From: Rhypophila decipiens
Lineage: Eukaryota; Ascomycota; Sordariomycetes; Sordariales; Naviculisporaceae
Assembly (NCBI GenBank): GCA_033297075.1
Contig: MU858073.1
Coordinates: 62,001-126,000, forward strand
DNA: 64,000 nucleotides
Direction: 5' to 3'
Shown in pieces: positions 33,856 through 47,630 of this stretch; position 1 is the stretch's first letter, and the number at the start of each line of letters is the position of its first letter. The translations under genes and the position numbers were made by a program. The notes below the pieces were generated by a model. The model worked only from the letters and a program-made list of their open reading frames with translations. It had not been told where the DNA came from and ran no database searches.

Positions 33856-36800
33856 TTGTATCCTGCTCCTCTGGGAAGTACCTCCTTTTGGACCGACCGG
33901 CACCAGGGGGGGTGGGGTGCGAGGAAAGGAGAGGGGGTGTGGGCGTGGCTGGGCCGAGCAAAAGCGGGAGTCCCTCGCTCTTGTCAGGGTCCAGAAGCCT
34001 ACGACGGAGTAGGGGCAAATCGCTCAAGGGGGGCAGCACCCGACCTGGATCTCCTCCCAGGCAAAAAGAGAAAAACTCAAATAATGAAAGGAAAATATTA
34101 GATTATACTGTAGTGTTGGTTCTGACAAAGAATGATTGACTGGATTCGAGAGCAAGTCCTGCTTGACTGGAATCTGAAAAGTTGATGATATAATGTGCCG
34201 AGTAGAGGTTGGTCTTTGATTTGACTGGGCAGCTCGAGGTGAGAATGATTAAATGAGGGAAGAAAGAGTTTGTTGACTGGACTGGACTGGACGACACCTG
34301 GATTTCCTTCGTTTCTGGCCTGCTCGAGAGAGGAAACAAAACATTTCAGACGGGGGAAGTGGGCAAATTATTATATCATGGCCAGCTTGGGGGGCCAGCA
34401 CTTGCTGGCTGTCCATTTTGGGACAAGATTGCCCAGGTTCTATTTTTGAAATGTGGGCAAAATGACCGCTTTCCTTTTTTTGGCCCCATTTGTTGGTCTG
34501 CACTACAAAGAGCTGCACCCTGGAGGTGAAGTCCTCTGCGTGTGCCCTGCACTATAGACTGACAGGGGTCCGCAGGATGCGCTTATTGGTGCCATTGACA
34601 GAAGCGGTCGACCGGGTGGTCTCTCGGATGTGGATGTGGAAGCCAACAATAAGGACCCCACCCCAGGATGGGTGACATTGGATGTAGTGTAAAAGATCCA
34701 TGTCTTGTTGTACACGACCCTCCTCCACGAGTTGTTGCGCAGGCAAGAAAACGATGGCTGCAGGGGACGGTAGCTGTCGAGCGACTAAACAGGCAAGTCA
34801 TGCATCTTGAAGACAGCCTGGAGGTCTGCTCATTGGGCCGGGGCATGTCCACTTCTCAAAGACATGCAGAGCACATGGAGAAGCTCGAGAAGCAACACTC
34901 GTTGTGCTAAGCTTAATCCGGGCAGGCTAGGCCGCTTGTTCGCGGACCTCGTCGACCCAGAACTTATTCTGCTGATCGCCAGACCTCCATGCGGCCATCT
35001 GAACTTTTGGCAGTCCGGTATACCGGTACATACATACTGCACTTCGCTTGTCATGAGGAGACAGGCAGATAGACAACTCATCTTTTGGTCATCAACCGAT
35101 CGATACCGTTGTTGTTCCCGGCTGCCGTGAATCGTGATAGATTCCGTGATAGCTGTTGAGAAAGACGGGAATTTGGCAGTGACCCGTCAGCAGAACAACC
35201 AAAGGGTCGACTTGGCTTGTTGGTTGACTTACTGACCAATAGGCCCGAGACCGCCCTACACCCTCTCTTCCTCCTTCCATGTAACCCATGTAACCACACA
35301 AATTGGCGGGCATCGAGATGGTGCATATGCGTCCATCTTTTGCACCCACTTAGCATGGACAATGGTACCTCTCCGCGAAAAGTACCCTCCACACTCCGCA
35401 TCAAAAGGCCACAAGCACGACTGAGCTGAGGTATCCTCGGGAGTAGGTTTCTCTCAGTACCGGTTGACAGTTGGTGCCCACAACGAGCGACATTCACGCC
35501 GTATACCGGGCCGCAGAAATGCATCCTGGTCCTGGTTTGTATCCCTTGGTCGGTTCAGCCGGATGAGGGGCGGCCAGTATCTGTAATCTCCTTGTGGACG
35601 ATATCACAGCTCAAAGAAGCAAGTGAGGAATGCCTCCTCCTGATCTAGACAAGCTTGGGCCTACTAGATCGTCTAGGCATGGAGGATTCATGGACTCGTG
35701 CCGTGTCTTCGTGATGTCAAATCTCAGTACTTCGCAAATCATAGCAAGCCGAGGAGCGGTCAGGCGTGGATTGGTCGCCTCATCTCACCAGTCACCCAGC
35801 GAGGAAGGGGACGCTTGGTGCAGCTACTGGGCCCAGCCAACTCGGCTCCAATGCTGCAGGGCTCAACGGACGACGTGGTAGGACAGGAGTGCTAAATGAC
35901 GATCTCGTAGTGGTCAGTGCCTGTAGTACCTGGGATCCGGCGTGCTCCTGCCGGTGAGAGCAGGTAGCCCCCGCTTGAGCCGGGAGACGAGGTATTCGCT
36001 ACGAACGGGTGATACGGCGGGACTTGTTGCGAGTTTGCACAGTTGCGGGCGAAATTTGCAGTGCGCAGAGTGCGGGAGACAGGTATCTCGGTAACGAAGC
36101 CCAATCCAAGGAAACGTTGGGGTGCGAGTGATGGTGTGGTTGCGACCGAGCATCTTTTTTGCTCAATATCAGCGGAAAAGGCTGGTTGAGGACGTTGATT
36201 CGATGAGGTGAGGTTGGTCCAGTGTGACGACTAATTGCTCGTGCAGATATGCCTGCGGGCCGAGGGGCGGCTATCAACTCAGATTGGCTCAGGCATCAAG
36301 ATCGGACAGGGACCAGGACAGGGATTATTGCGCTAATGCCAAAAGCTTTGGCCAATGATGCGGGAAAGAGCAAGGGTGGTACAAAGTGGCGGGTTATTTT
36401 GCCGTCGCGGGGTCTGCCCCAGTCTCCGAGGTTCAAGGGCCCCCAACTAGCCCCCGGTCCCCCGGTCACTTTTCTCCTTGCTACGTGTAGGAAACACCTC
36501 AACAACGAATTTTCCCCACTTCGAAAGCTTCTTCGAGCCGTGTCTGTGCCAGCCTTGGCTCTTGGCTGACGGGATGCAAAGTCATGTCATCGTGGGGCAC
36601 TTGATGTGGAGACATGTCCCTCCTCTTCCCGATGCTAGTGTAAGCCAGATTTAACCCATTTTCCAAATTTGCTAGTCGTGACTGCTGCTTCGGACAAGGC
36701 TGATACTGCAAGACTTCAATATTGCTTCCCCCAGGCCATTCCCGACATCAACATCAACACCACCAGAAATTGTTGCGAAAATACCGTGTTCTTCGTCGTG

Positions 36801-37082
36801 CTCAGGGAATCCTGTCGGCAAATCTTGCATATGAAGCTCATGATATCCAAACAGCTGGAGTCCGATCATGTTTGAGATCCATTCCTGCTCGTCAGCTACG
36901 GGCGCGAAAAAGTGGCTCTGCTGGGGGTTGATATACATTTCGTGAGAGATGCATGTGATGAGCATGTTCCAACGTCGAGGTTTCTCCTAAACGCTGGTGA
37001 AGCTCCCCCGGGTACCAGTCGACCACTCACCACAGTCGAGAAAGCGCTGGGAAGCGCTCTGAAGCCGCCCAGAGAAAAGAAC
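33856..37082. promoter_or_regulatory. Upstream region of the PRO1-like gene
   Basis: No supported gene in this part of an 11-kb divergent intergenic region. One exact TGGGCAAATT lies at 34360-34369 and a near match (TGGGCAAAAT) near 34455-34464, so the motif clustered at 37.1-37.5 kb also occurs about 0.5 kb before the chosen start. Short frames such as 35078-35524 show no protein features. Long leaders and large promoters are common for fungal developmental regulators. Confidence 0.45.
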
Positions 37083-37478
37083 TGGGCTAATTAACCGCTG
37101 GCCTTCCCGTTTTGGACTATCGGCCTAAATGATCAAGTTCAATAATTATCCCACGCACCTGTGCAGCTTGACAAATTAGCCCACATCCAATATTTGGGCT
37201 AATTTTAGGATCAGTGGATCAGTCACCGCAGCTCTGCAGTCTGCACGTTGCGTCCCGATCCGCACAATTTGCCCGCTTTCCAAATTATCCCACATTCTGC
37301 CCAAGCACACATGCACCTATTTTTATTTGCCCACAATTGTGGATACCCTGCTCGGTCACAAGATGTCACGGTCGCTGTGAATGCACCTAATTTACCCAGA
37401 CAATCATTCTGGGCTAATTATGTTCTAGGTTGACACGGGAAGTGATCACTCTGTTCATCGTCCGAACTAATTTGCCCA
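37083..37478. promoter_or_regulatory. Array of ten TGGGC(A/T)AATT-like motifs in both orientations
   Basis: Copies (10-mers) at 37083-37092, 37195-37204 and 37410-37419 on the + strand read TGGGCTAATT. On the - strand: 37144-37153 and 37283-37292 (TGGGATAATT), 37174-37183 (TGGGCTAATT), 37266-37275 (CGGGCAAATT), 37324-37333 (TGGGCAAATA), 37389-37398 (TGGGTAAATT) and 37469-37478 (TGGGCAAATT). That is ten near-identical sites in 396 bp. Spacing is irregular, so this is not a tandem repeat. It looks like a cluster of binding sites for one factor. I do not know which factor. Confidence 0.6.
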
Positions 37479-40400
37479 CCCACCACCATCGGTCGGTTCC
37501 CTCTGCACGGAACTCACTTCGCACTCGATGGTTGACCACTGACCGAGTTCACCGACCCGAACCTCGCGGTGCCGAAGGTAAAGATCCAGGTTGGCAGGGT
37601 CAGCCTGTCAGTTAGGACCGTGATATGGTTCACCCATCATCGACTTCCCTGGTTAAATCATGGGAGCTAATTACGCTAAACGGCGATCCGTGATGCACAT
37701 TTTGCTTGCCGTTGCACAACGTTGCTTCTTCAAGAGCCCCCTGGCGGATGCACAGAACTTCAAATCTCGACATCGACGTCGACTATCCCTACTCTGTGCC
37801 TGGATCGTCATTAAGCTTTCCACTGTGCCTCTTCTCCTGGACGGCCCTTGCCGTGTTGCCCTTAGACGTCGAGGAGCACGGCCCTGGTTGAATTTTATAA
37901 TACCCGAATTATGGATGGTGAAGACAACATCATAATCATGGCAAAATAGCTGCGCCTCAGTTAACTGTTGAAGCATTTCACCAGGAACACGCCGCACGAG
38001 CATTCCAAATTCAAGATCTCTTTGGGGGTTGGTTTCTTGAGATTTGTTTGGCATTGATAATGGGGAGGTTGAATTGTGGCACCTCTTGAGGCAGTCCCCA
38101 GCCTCAAACATTCACCCCTGCTCAATCGCTGAATCACAGAAGAAACTTGCTCGTCAAGGATTTATCAGATCTTTTGGTTTCTTAAATTTCATCAAATTCT
38201 GGTTCACGGGAAACTACCAAAGCAAAATCAGTCCACCGCGCCCCCGGATCATTGCCTTTAGACGTGACGGCTGAATAGTGCGCGGGTTCGAGGAAGGGAA
38301 TAACCCGGTTTCCCGGCCATTTCGGCCGTCTGGTTTTCTTTTGTTAAAAGAAAATCATAAAATCCACGCAAATCCCATTATCACCAATGCCACTATTCCA
38401 GGGTTGATCTTCAGCCAAGATGGGAGACAAGGGATTTAGGGCCAATAAAGCTTGGTGGAGCCGGGGATAGGAGGGGGCGTGAACGTAGCGATTTCCGATC
38501 TGGTTGCTTCTTTGGCTGTTAATCTCGTGGCGTTCAATGCTTTCCACTGTCACCTTCCCCGAACCAGGAAGAACAGGGAAAAAAAACACAAATACAATTG
38601 GTCTCGAACAAGGGGTCAATTGTTCATCGTTCATCCAAGTCCCTTGTCTTAATTCAAGCCCCCTTGAATTGCAGATCTTTGCGAGGATCATAACAGAGCC
38701 CATCATGTCCCTCCCGTTGCGGCTCGCCTTGTGCTGGCCGCCTCCGCCGCGGGCCTGCCAGTGGAGGTCAGCCCAGTTGTGCCCCGACCGTGCCTGCCTG
38801 TGGCCTGTGCTGCAACTGCAACGGGCCGCGGGGGGCCCTGACAAATGCGCATTGATGGGCCAGTCCTCCGCCTCAAATCGTCGTCCAATGCCATATGGCA
38901 CACGCCTCACGACCAGCTCTTTATGAACCATAGTCGTGTCACGCGGTATCATGGTGGCCACCGATGCAAATTTGAAATAAACACAGGCCAACGAGAATTT
39001 GAGTTTATGTTTTCTCTCCCTCAAAACAAGATTGCTTCGTCATCGGGAGTCCTCACTTGATGGCCTTTTCAGCTGCCAACCCTGGCTTCTCTAGCTCGGC
39101 GACCTCGCAACCTTCTTCAAACCCTTGACCGCCCCCTGGTTCTCTTGAAGACAAGGGGCCCAGATGAGGGGGATTTTCCCACAGCCCTGAACTTTGATGG
39201 TCCGAGCCAGCCTGGATGACGATGATATTCCAATGCAAGGTTTTTCCTAATCCTATCACGCCAACAGCCGCGATACCCGTCCGGCGTCCGTCATCTTCGG
39301 CTTATAGATTTGGACATCGACATTTCACGGGAGCCAAAGTTCTACACGTTAGCACCCACTAGCAAGGGGCCGAGGCACAGGCACTACGGATACACTAGAC
39401 TCGACAGGACTTATCGGATCTGATCATCTGTCACATTCACTAGTCTATCCGTTAAAATATAGCTTGATAATTCCCTATCTGATAATGATATATTACACGT
39501 ACGTGTGCCTCCACGTTTAAATTGCCCCCAGTGGGATCCCGGAGTGTAAAATCCGGCGAGCCAAGGTCGATAATGAACCGGTTTGGAGGTGGAATTTTCA
39601 GTTCACATCCATAAACTGACTCATATCATAATGCTCAGCTGTTGCCCACTTGGGCATCTCATAGGTCAAGCAGGTCCTTCATCACACACGGCATGAAATC
39701 GAAGCTTGTCACTTTTCTTTTCTTTTGCAACCGAACCTCGCCCAGATTGCGCAATCGGCGCTCGTTGTCCGTATCTGCACCTGCAGGAGACTGTAGATTG
39801 ACGTTTCTCGATAGTGAAAGCTCATTCGATATCAACCCGCGGGAACGGGGATGCACATAATGTTGTATATATGTAGTGCAGTGCAGTGCAACTTTATCAA
39901 GACGGGACGAGTGAGGCTTTCTTGTCCGATCTTACATGTGTGGCTGGACTTTGGAAGGGAACTGGTAGAGTTGCATCTCGAACGAGCCGAAGCTCCCCCT
40001 TTTTTGTTCTCGATTGACCACTCAGCATCTCATATCCCACTCTTGTTGACAGGAACCTATACACACTTCACACCCACTTGATTTCTTCGAACGCAACCTC
40101 CCTGAGGTCTAGTCGCATCCATTGACGGTCATGTGAGTTCTCGAGAGCCTATGAAAGCGAGCAGGTTCACATGTCGTTTGAATCGGAGCTCGTGTTGATA
40201 CTGGAAATGAGGCCACCCTCCTATGAGAACTGGACAATTCCATTCAGCCACGGTAGGTTTATCCTTATTGTTCAGTATTCCAACTGAGACCAGAAAGGTA
40301 GGCAGGTTACCGTCGGCCCAGCCATTTGTCCACTCAGATCACGAACAAAGTCGCCGAGGAGAAGCGCAAGGCCAAGATTAATTGTTGGTCTTGACTCAAA

Positions 40401-43400
40401 CCCTTTCCCATTCAACTTATCATCTCTATCTCAACAAGTACAATACATAACAGCTTTCAGACCATAACAAAGCTTTTACGATCCAAGCACATGTCTTCAC
40501 AATCTTCCCCGTTCCACCACCCCAGCAATGCAACCACTTAAAGTTCACTGAGCAACCACCCATCTTTTTCGTTCTTGTCCCACCACATCACAGCATATTC
40601 CCGCGTGTGAAGATGCAGACACCCGCTTCTTTTCGTTGACCGCCGCACTTTGTATACTTTGTCACTCCGTCACCATCCAAGGGTGGTACCGCGGTAGTTA
40701 CCTAGGTAAGGCAACAAGGTAGAAGTACTATATCGCCGAGAGCTGGTACGGACCACGTAGACCCTACACCTACCTTGCCCCCGTACGATGTAGATGGGAA
40801 GCTACTACAGTGTACCAGAACCAGACCGTCTGCGGTGTACATGTATCACCGCATTACATTGGTACCGGTTTGCTTTCTTGGGAAGGGAGTTCTGGAAGCA
40901 CAAGCGGCTCAATCTACAGGACGAAGAACTACATACTACTTGCATGCAAGTCGTCAAAGACATACATGAGTAAGGCCACGGTAACGGGAATGTGCATGAA
41001 TGCGATGCGTGGGAAGAAAAGCTCCAGAACAAATGTCTGTAGCCGTCAGATATATTGCTCTGCAGCCTTTGGGGCTGTCTGTCTTGACTCTGGTTGGGGA
41101 AACTGGGAAGAGAAAGAGGGTGGGTGAGTGAAACAGATAATACACTGCAGGTCCCATATTGTTTCAATTGTCTCGGGTTTGAACATCTCACAGCGAGAGA
41201 AGAAACAGAGAAAAGCTCGCCGTCATGGGTAAGCTCCTATACCGCCTTTTTCCTTCACCGGGCTGGCTTGAACCTCGTTTGCATTACCCCGGCAAGTTCA
41301 ATTCCTATACGTACCCGATGCTTGCCTTGCCTGGACTCAACTGGATCCATCTGACCTTGAAAAGGAAAAAAAAAAGAGTCGGTGAGCATATTTCGAATTG
41401 AATTCGTGAAACAATCTTGGTTTTTTCTGTCTTTGATACTGGGAGTCGGATGAGGTGCTCATGTGGATACGTAGATAGATGCTTACCCAGGGGGCCCCAT
41501 ACATACACTACACAACGTAAGCTTCATCAATACCGACCTATCACCACCGTAGGTTTGTGCATCACGGAAATGCATGTCCACACAACATGATCGACTTGAG
41601 AGCTCGAGCTGCAGGGACGGGACGATGCTAGTGCTGATGATATTCAGGTCGCAACTGGAGCGGAAACTAGCCATTGCACTGCACTGCAAGCTTGGACAGC
41701 ATCTGGCGACTATTCGCCTCAATATCTTGTTTTCTGTCTTGCCAGCATCAGTAGTGCTATCCCCTCGTCCTCTAGAAACAAAGAGCCAAGCCGTTTATGT
41801 GGTCCAGTCCAAGTCGTGATACCTCGCGATTTTGCCCGTTTTATATCAACTACAGTATACCTAGCTATATATATAATATCCGTAAACAAATACGGCATGT
41901 TCTGACGAAAGATATGATGACCCATATCGATATCAAGAACATGTGGGGGTTACGGATAGCCATCCATCTGCTTGCTCTGCGATCTCGCACCCGTTGAAAG
42001 GTGGGGTAAATTACTGCCACGGCGAGGGGGTTTCTTCTTTAGGACAATCACCAGAAGGGTAACCCGATCTGCTGACGTCTCTTCTCTCGACTTCAGTTCT
42101 TCATGATTGCTTCTGAGGCGAGGTCAGGATGAGCCCCCCTTATTCGGTATTATTCCGAGCCCGAAACAAAGTTCATACAATCCATCAGCTAGCTCCAAGG
42201 AAAACAATGGATAAGATTCGGGCTGAACTCGACCAGCTGACGTCGGATCCTGTGCCTTCCACATCAGCTCTTGATCTGACCGTTGTTGTAATCCCGGCCG
42301 TCTCTTCGCTTAAAAAGTGGCCGAGTGGCCGACATCGTGCTAACATCCTAGCCCAAGAACCAGGGTTTACAACCACAACATCATCCGATGATGCCCAAGT
42401 GACAAGGGTGGCCTGGAATTGAGGGGTTTTGGGACACAATATCACAAACATTGTGTGAAAAATCAAGGTGAAGAGTTGACGGGAACTCTTCTCACCGCCA
42501 CTACCGCCATTGCCGATAGCAACAGGAAAAAGGTGAGTCCCCGAACCCGATACCGCCGAGTAGAGAGGACGGGAAGAAGGAGGGGGCAACGTAACTCGAA
42601 CCAATTACCATGGGAGGCTGGTCAAGTTCAATTGAAGCTTTGGAATAAAATGATACCGAACTAGGATCGTGTTCCCGACCCAGCCAGCGAAAATAAAATA
42701 AAAGCTTCTTGTCTCACTTGTCATGTGGTTCACGGCGTGGAGGTCACGTTCTCTGAGTTCCATATTGTCTTGGAGTTGGGGCATCCTATCCCAGCTGGCG
42801 AACTGTCGGTGTCGGGGTTTGGTGGAAGAACGGCCCCAAAGAACAAACGAGCGGGGTATAATTCCATGTTTTTGGGGTTCGATATGGATTCACACGTGGA
42901 TGTCGGAAGGAGGACAAGGAGCTGAAAAGTACTGTGAAAACAGGTTCTTGTCTTTAACATGGGCAACCCCGCCTTGTCTCGCCTCGCCTCGCCTCGCCAG
43001 GCGGTGAACTTTGCTGATGGGTATGAATCAAGAACCGGTGGATCGAGATGTTTTCTCACTAGCGAAATCACTATGGTACGGCCCGGGGGAGGTCGGTGGA
43101 ATTGCGGATGCTCCGAGTGGGCCGGCCGGGGGGTGTTCGTGAAGGGATTGATGGAACCTTACCCAGCCAGTCGGCCAGATCTCTTCCTTCCGCCTTGACT
43201 CTTGACAGGAAGGGACTTTCTTCACAGCCAAGAGCAAGAGAAGAAAAGAATGGTACCGTACCGCAGAATGAAACCTCATGTCGAACATCCATCACCTCCA
43301 CCATCACCTCCACCAACAGTTCAATAAAATGTTCAATTGCTTGCAGATAGATACCAGCACTGAGGAAAGCTGCGGCCTACAAGACGACCTCTCTTTGCCC

Positions 43401-44907
43401 GGAGAAAAACGAAACATGCAGATTTCAACGTGTCCGGCTCCTTCCGAGACCCATTTGTTCACGGTGGGAGGTGCAATTAAGCGATGACTTTGAAGTTTTC
43501 CTACGCCATTTCTGCGGGGTGAAGAGAACCATTGCCGGCTCTATTTCGTCAATTCTGTTTGGTTTCGAGCGGCTCTTGAAAATTGTGTGATACTCTTTCC
43601 CGATCTGGAAATATAATGACTATCATATGGGAGGTGAACTGTCTCTTTTGTGCTCACCTCGACATCCTCAGCACAAATATGGGATAGTGGAAGCAGAACA
43701 ATGCATTGTTGGACAGCCGTTTTTGCCCTGAATGTGATGTCTCTGTGTGCGGCGGGACTGTTGAAGGTGGAGAGGTGGAGGAAAGTGGGGAGCGGGGAAT
43801 CGGTCGGCACATCCAGGATGACCCCTCCTCTATCCGAACAACCCTGGTCTTCCGTTGACCGGGGCTTCTAGACTTGTCTGAACGGGACTAGCGCCTGGCA
43901 GCCGGCGCTTAAACGACTATTTTCAATTGTGCCTCTCACGATTTTTTTAATCCGCGATCCAATCACAACCGCAGGCACTCCCATTTATGTGCAAGCACGA
44001 CAGAATTTGTGGCCAATGGCAGACGCAGACGGCCCTCTATCGCCGTCTCGGCGCATGCTCTCCGTCCAACCTGGCCCCCCCTCACAAGAGCTGCTCGCAG
44101 GTCCTCGCAGTCGATGAGCTCGCCAGTCGCATCTCTCGCCGATGCTCCCACGAGCAGGGATGCTACACCTGTCTTGCCGTCCATCAACCATGCACCTCGA
44201 TGGCAAATGCGGTATTGGGGGTGGTCCATCCCCCTCTGCCCAACCAGCCCTCGTCTTTTGATGTGTTGCCGCTTGGGAGGTGCAGGTTGGGGTGGGTTCT
44301 GCCGAGTTGACTCGCATTCACACGCACGACACTGCTATAATTATACCGAGTGAACAGGCCTGAAGTAGCCACACTGCTACGGGAAATCGCCTGTAGCTCT
44401 GGGGGAAAAGACTTGTCCCCTCCCCGCTCGTCCAATATCACATTGGCCAACCCCTACCATCACTCCCGTATTCCTCTAGTCTAGGTGAAAGAAGGGAATT
44501 CCTCGTCAACTCCACTGTTGACTCCTTTTCACCATTGCTGCTACCTGTCTAGACCAAATCACACTGTGACCTGCAATTATCGTCACCTCGTCCCAGGCGC
44601 TTGCGTAGGGCCTTCGTTGTTGGCTTTGGTGCTTCCCTCAACGGCTTTTCTCTGCTGTCATACATAACCCAACTGCAACCGCCCGTGTACCGTCCCACCG
44701 TCTCCTCCCTTCTTCTGTTTCGGCTTCCGGCTGTCGTCGAGCGGATTCACACGAGCACTGCTCCGATCTGATGTCCCGCACCGCCTTCCGATAACCCTTC
44801 GGTTCACTTACTCTCTAGTATTGAGTTGTCTTTAAAGCCTCGGAATCTGTCATCGGGACAGCCAAAGAGATCGCCGGCAACGGCACAGTTCCATAACTAA
44901 TTTCATA
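37479..44907. other. Rest of the 11-kb divergent intergenic region
   Basis: No supported gene in about 7.4 kb. Open frames such as 38344-39024 (minus) and 43985-44353 (both strands) lack domains, consistent codon bias and splice partners. A short GCCTC repeat (about 42979-42998) and TACCTA words near 40700 are the only repeats noted. The last kilobase is pyrimidine-rich and is presumably the promoter/leader of the SAM-PH gene. Confidence 0.45.
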
Positions 44908-47630
44908 ATGTATACAACGGCAACAAGCAATATGGTAAGCTACCAAGTTGAAGGCAGCTGGGTTGGTGAGCTGGACACCGGAGTTCTAACACAGACTACA
45001 GAATCATGTACGATATTCCACTCCGCATGAGCGGCCAAGGCAGGAGATGCGAGAGAAGGGACGGAGGGAGACGCTTTTCACTTCTATGGCCGGGAACCGA
45101 CCAACCTCGGTGTATACCGAGTTTATGGAGTCGGATTGGGAGATGGAGGAAGATATCGACGCCCATGTAGCACAAGAAGCCGAAGATGAGGAGATCTACA
45201 GCGAGATCGAGGACCTGGATGAGGCTGTCGAAGACGGTCAGAGCTCTCCACGATCGGTGAGTGGGATTTCCGCTCCGAGCGCGCTGCTGTGAGTTCCATT
45301 ACTAACTACAGTCACAGTCGGGACAACCAAGTTTCACAACGCTTTCTTCTTATGACGAAGTGCAGACACCAAGGTCGGTAAGGCATAGGCATGGGTTTTT
45401 CGAGCATGACGCGAAGCAGGTAGAAGGGCCGAGGGGACCGCATTTGTTTCGCAGTTCGGTATCGTCGGCAAACTCGGCAGAATTCCAGCACGCCTTGTCA
45501 CTGTCGCCAATCACACCAAAAGATCCTCTCGCGCGACAAATGCTGGACCAACAGCTGCAGAGAACCGTTCATCTTACACCTCTTCCCACCAAGAAACTGT
45601 CCAAAGGCCCTTTCCAGTACGCCGACGAAGAGCTCGACACGGAGACGTTGGCCAACTGGTCGCCTGAAATGGTTGCGCAATGGATGTTGAACGCCGGTGT
45701 GGAGTTGGCAGCCACAGATCGGTTCGTCGAGAACGACATCAATGGCGCCATCTTGATTACATTGAAGTTTGAGGACCTGAAAGAGCTTGGAATCCCGTCG
45801 TTCGGCATAAGGACCAAGATCTGGGAAGAGATCCACGCCATGAGGAACATCAAGAAGCCAGAGCCCATGGTAGAGACACCGATTGAGGACGAGCCAGCTC
45901 GTGAGGTACGGCGAGAGATGAGGAGGCAGGAGAGCGTCAATGGTCCAAAACGACGGCCAAGCAAGGCGCGGCCAAAGATCAACGATGTGATCTCGCCTCT
46001 GGAGTCAGTGTCAATCGTGGGCATCGAGCAGATGATGCCCAAGCCCCATCATTGCTCCAAGGGAGAGAACTGTGCCAAGTGGAAGCGGAATCAGCGGATG
46101 ATTGAGGCCTTCAAGAAGGACCATCCCTTTGTCGATGTGGAGAATGGAGGTGTCATTATGGTGGCCGGCGATCCAGGAAACCCTGAGACGGCCGAGGCGA
46201 TAAGGCGGGCTGATGATGCTTTCCGGCCCATGTCGGATGCCATTCCCTCAGTTGTTGCATCGTCGGATGTGATGGGACCCGGCAACCTGCGTCCTCTGCA
46301 GTACCTTCAGGAAGCTACCCTCCGGAGCATCATGCAACAAGACCCCCAGGACAATGTGCGCCAGTTCCTCGACTTCCAGAAGCACCAGCTCGCAACCTCC
46401 AGCGAGGTACCGCCAACACCGCCCTTTGAGATCTTCCCGCAACCCGAGACTTCTCAGACACCTCATGCCCGCCTCCGGGCGCTGCCCAAGCTCGCCATCC
46501 CGGGTCGCTCTGCCTCTGTCCCTGCAAAAGACCCCGTCTCGGCACACCCACGGTCGGCTCGCGTCGCTGACCAGCCAATTCCCTCCTTCCGCGAGATGAG
46601 CCCGTCCGAGGCATCCGAGGAAAGCGCCACTCCCACAGCCGTCTACCGCTTTGGCACGCCTTTCTCCGAGATGGACGTGCCTGTCACTGTGCAGGCGCTG
46701 CCCATGGTCTCTCGCGATTTCTCGCAGTCTGTACCCCCTGACATGAACTACCGACACAACCCAGCTCCACCAAGGTCAATGTCCCGGGCCACGATCCGCA
46801 GACCCTCTTTCCCCGTGCTACCTGTGCTTGACGAGAATAGAATCGTCACACCCGTCACACACAAGCCAGCGAGGTCATTCTCCCAACGACTTGGCCAGCG
46901 ACCCCTCCAACCGCCGCCACGCGTGCAGTACCCGTGGACACAGGCAGACCGTACCACCTTTGAGCACGCCATTGCCCCTCTTCCTGGGTCTGCCGCGGCC
47001 AACGGGGTAGCCACCGTCAAGCCCGCCAGCGGCCGCCTGTCTCCCACAACTACCACCCCCTCGGTGGACATGACGGGCGGGAACGCCATCTCCTACCAGG
47101 GCCTGATGAAGAAGCGCAAGACCAAGATGCTGCGGCACGAGTGGCACGAGCACTTCTTCACCCTCCGTGGCACCCGCTTGACCATGCACAAGGACGCCGA
47201 GACGGCAGCCAACAAGACCCTCGAGTACATCGACATTGACGACTACGCCATCGCCTGCAGCAGCCTCGCCAGCTCCAAGCTCAATGCCGCCTTCAAGGCC
47301 ATGCACCTCCGCCGAGGAAGCGCAGATGACAAGAAGGAAGATGTCGCTGCCTTTAGCTTTCAGCTCATTCCCCAGGATCCCAAGGGCGGTGTCCGTCTGC
47401 GCAAGCGGGAGAGTACACTCCCTGGTATTCTCGGTGGTGGCGGTGATAGCAGCAAGGCCTCAACTCTGCCGGGCTTGGAAGGTGCCGTCAATGGCACCGG
47501 CAAGACCCATCACTTTGCCGTCAAGGGCCGCGACGAGCGTATCGATTGGATGCGCGAGTTGATGCTCGCCAAGGCGCTCAAGCAAAAGGGTGAGGGATGT
47601 GAGGTCACGGTCAATGGCAACATGATCTGA
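44908..47630 (+). CDS. SAM and PH domain protein (Boi-like)
   Basis: Exons 44908-44934, 45002-45256 and 45318-47630 give 864 aa. The tiny first exon (9 codons) ends at GTAAGC. The first intron has TCTAAC and CTACAG, the second GTGAGT, ACTAAC and CACAG; both are phase 0. A start at 45047 (in exon 2) is the fallback. An acidic N-terminal region is followed by a SAM domain at about residues 200-268 (WSPEMVAQWMLNAGVE ... LKELGI). Then come long Pro/Ser-rich disorder and a PH domain at about 685-850 (YQGLMKKRKTKMLRHEWHEHFFTLRGTRL ... RIDWMRELMLAKAL). SAM plus PH is the core of Boi1/Boi2-type polarity and exocytosis proteins, but the N-terminal SH3 domain of yeast Boi proteins is not seen. Likely role: cortex-bound adaptor in polarised growth. 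Confidence 0.87.

Noticed and set aside
35078..35524. 148-codon minus-strand frame
   Set aside because: Composition is unlike real proteins here, with no conserved-looking motif and no good start context.
38344..39024. 226-codon minus-strand frame in the large intergenic gap
   Set aside because: Mixed low-complexity sequence without domain or codon bias; other-strand frames overlap it equally well.
42720..43200. Possible exon-rich gene in the GCCTC-repeat region
   Set aside because: Frames are short, overlap on both strands and cannot be joined by credible splice sites into a protein.
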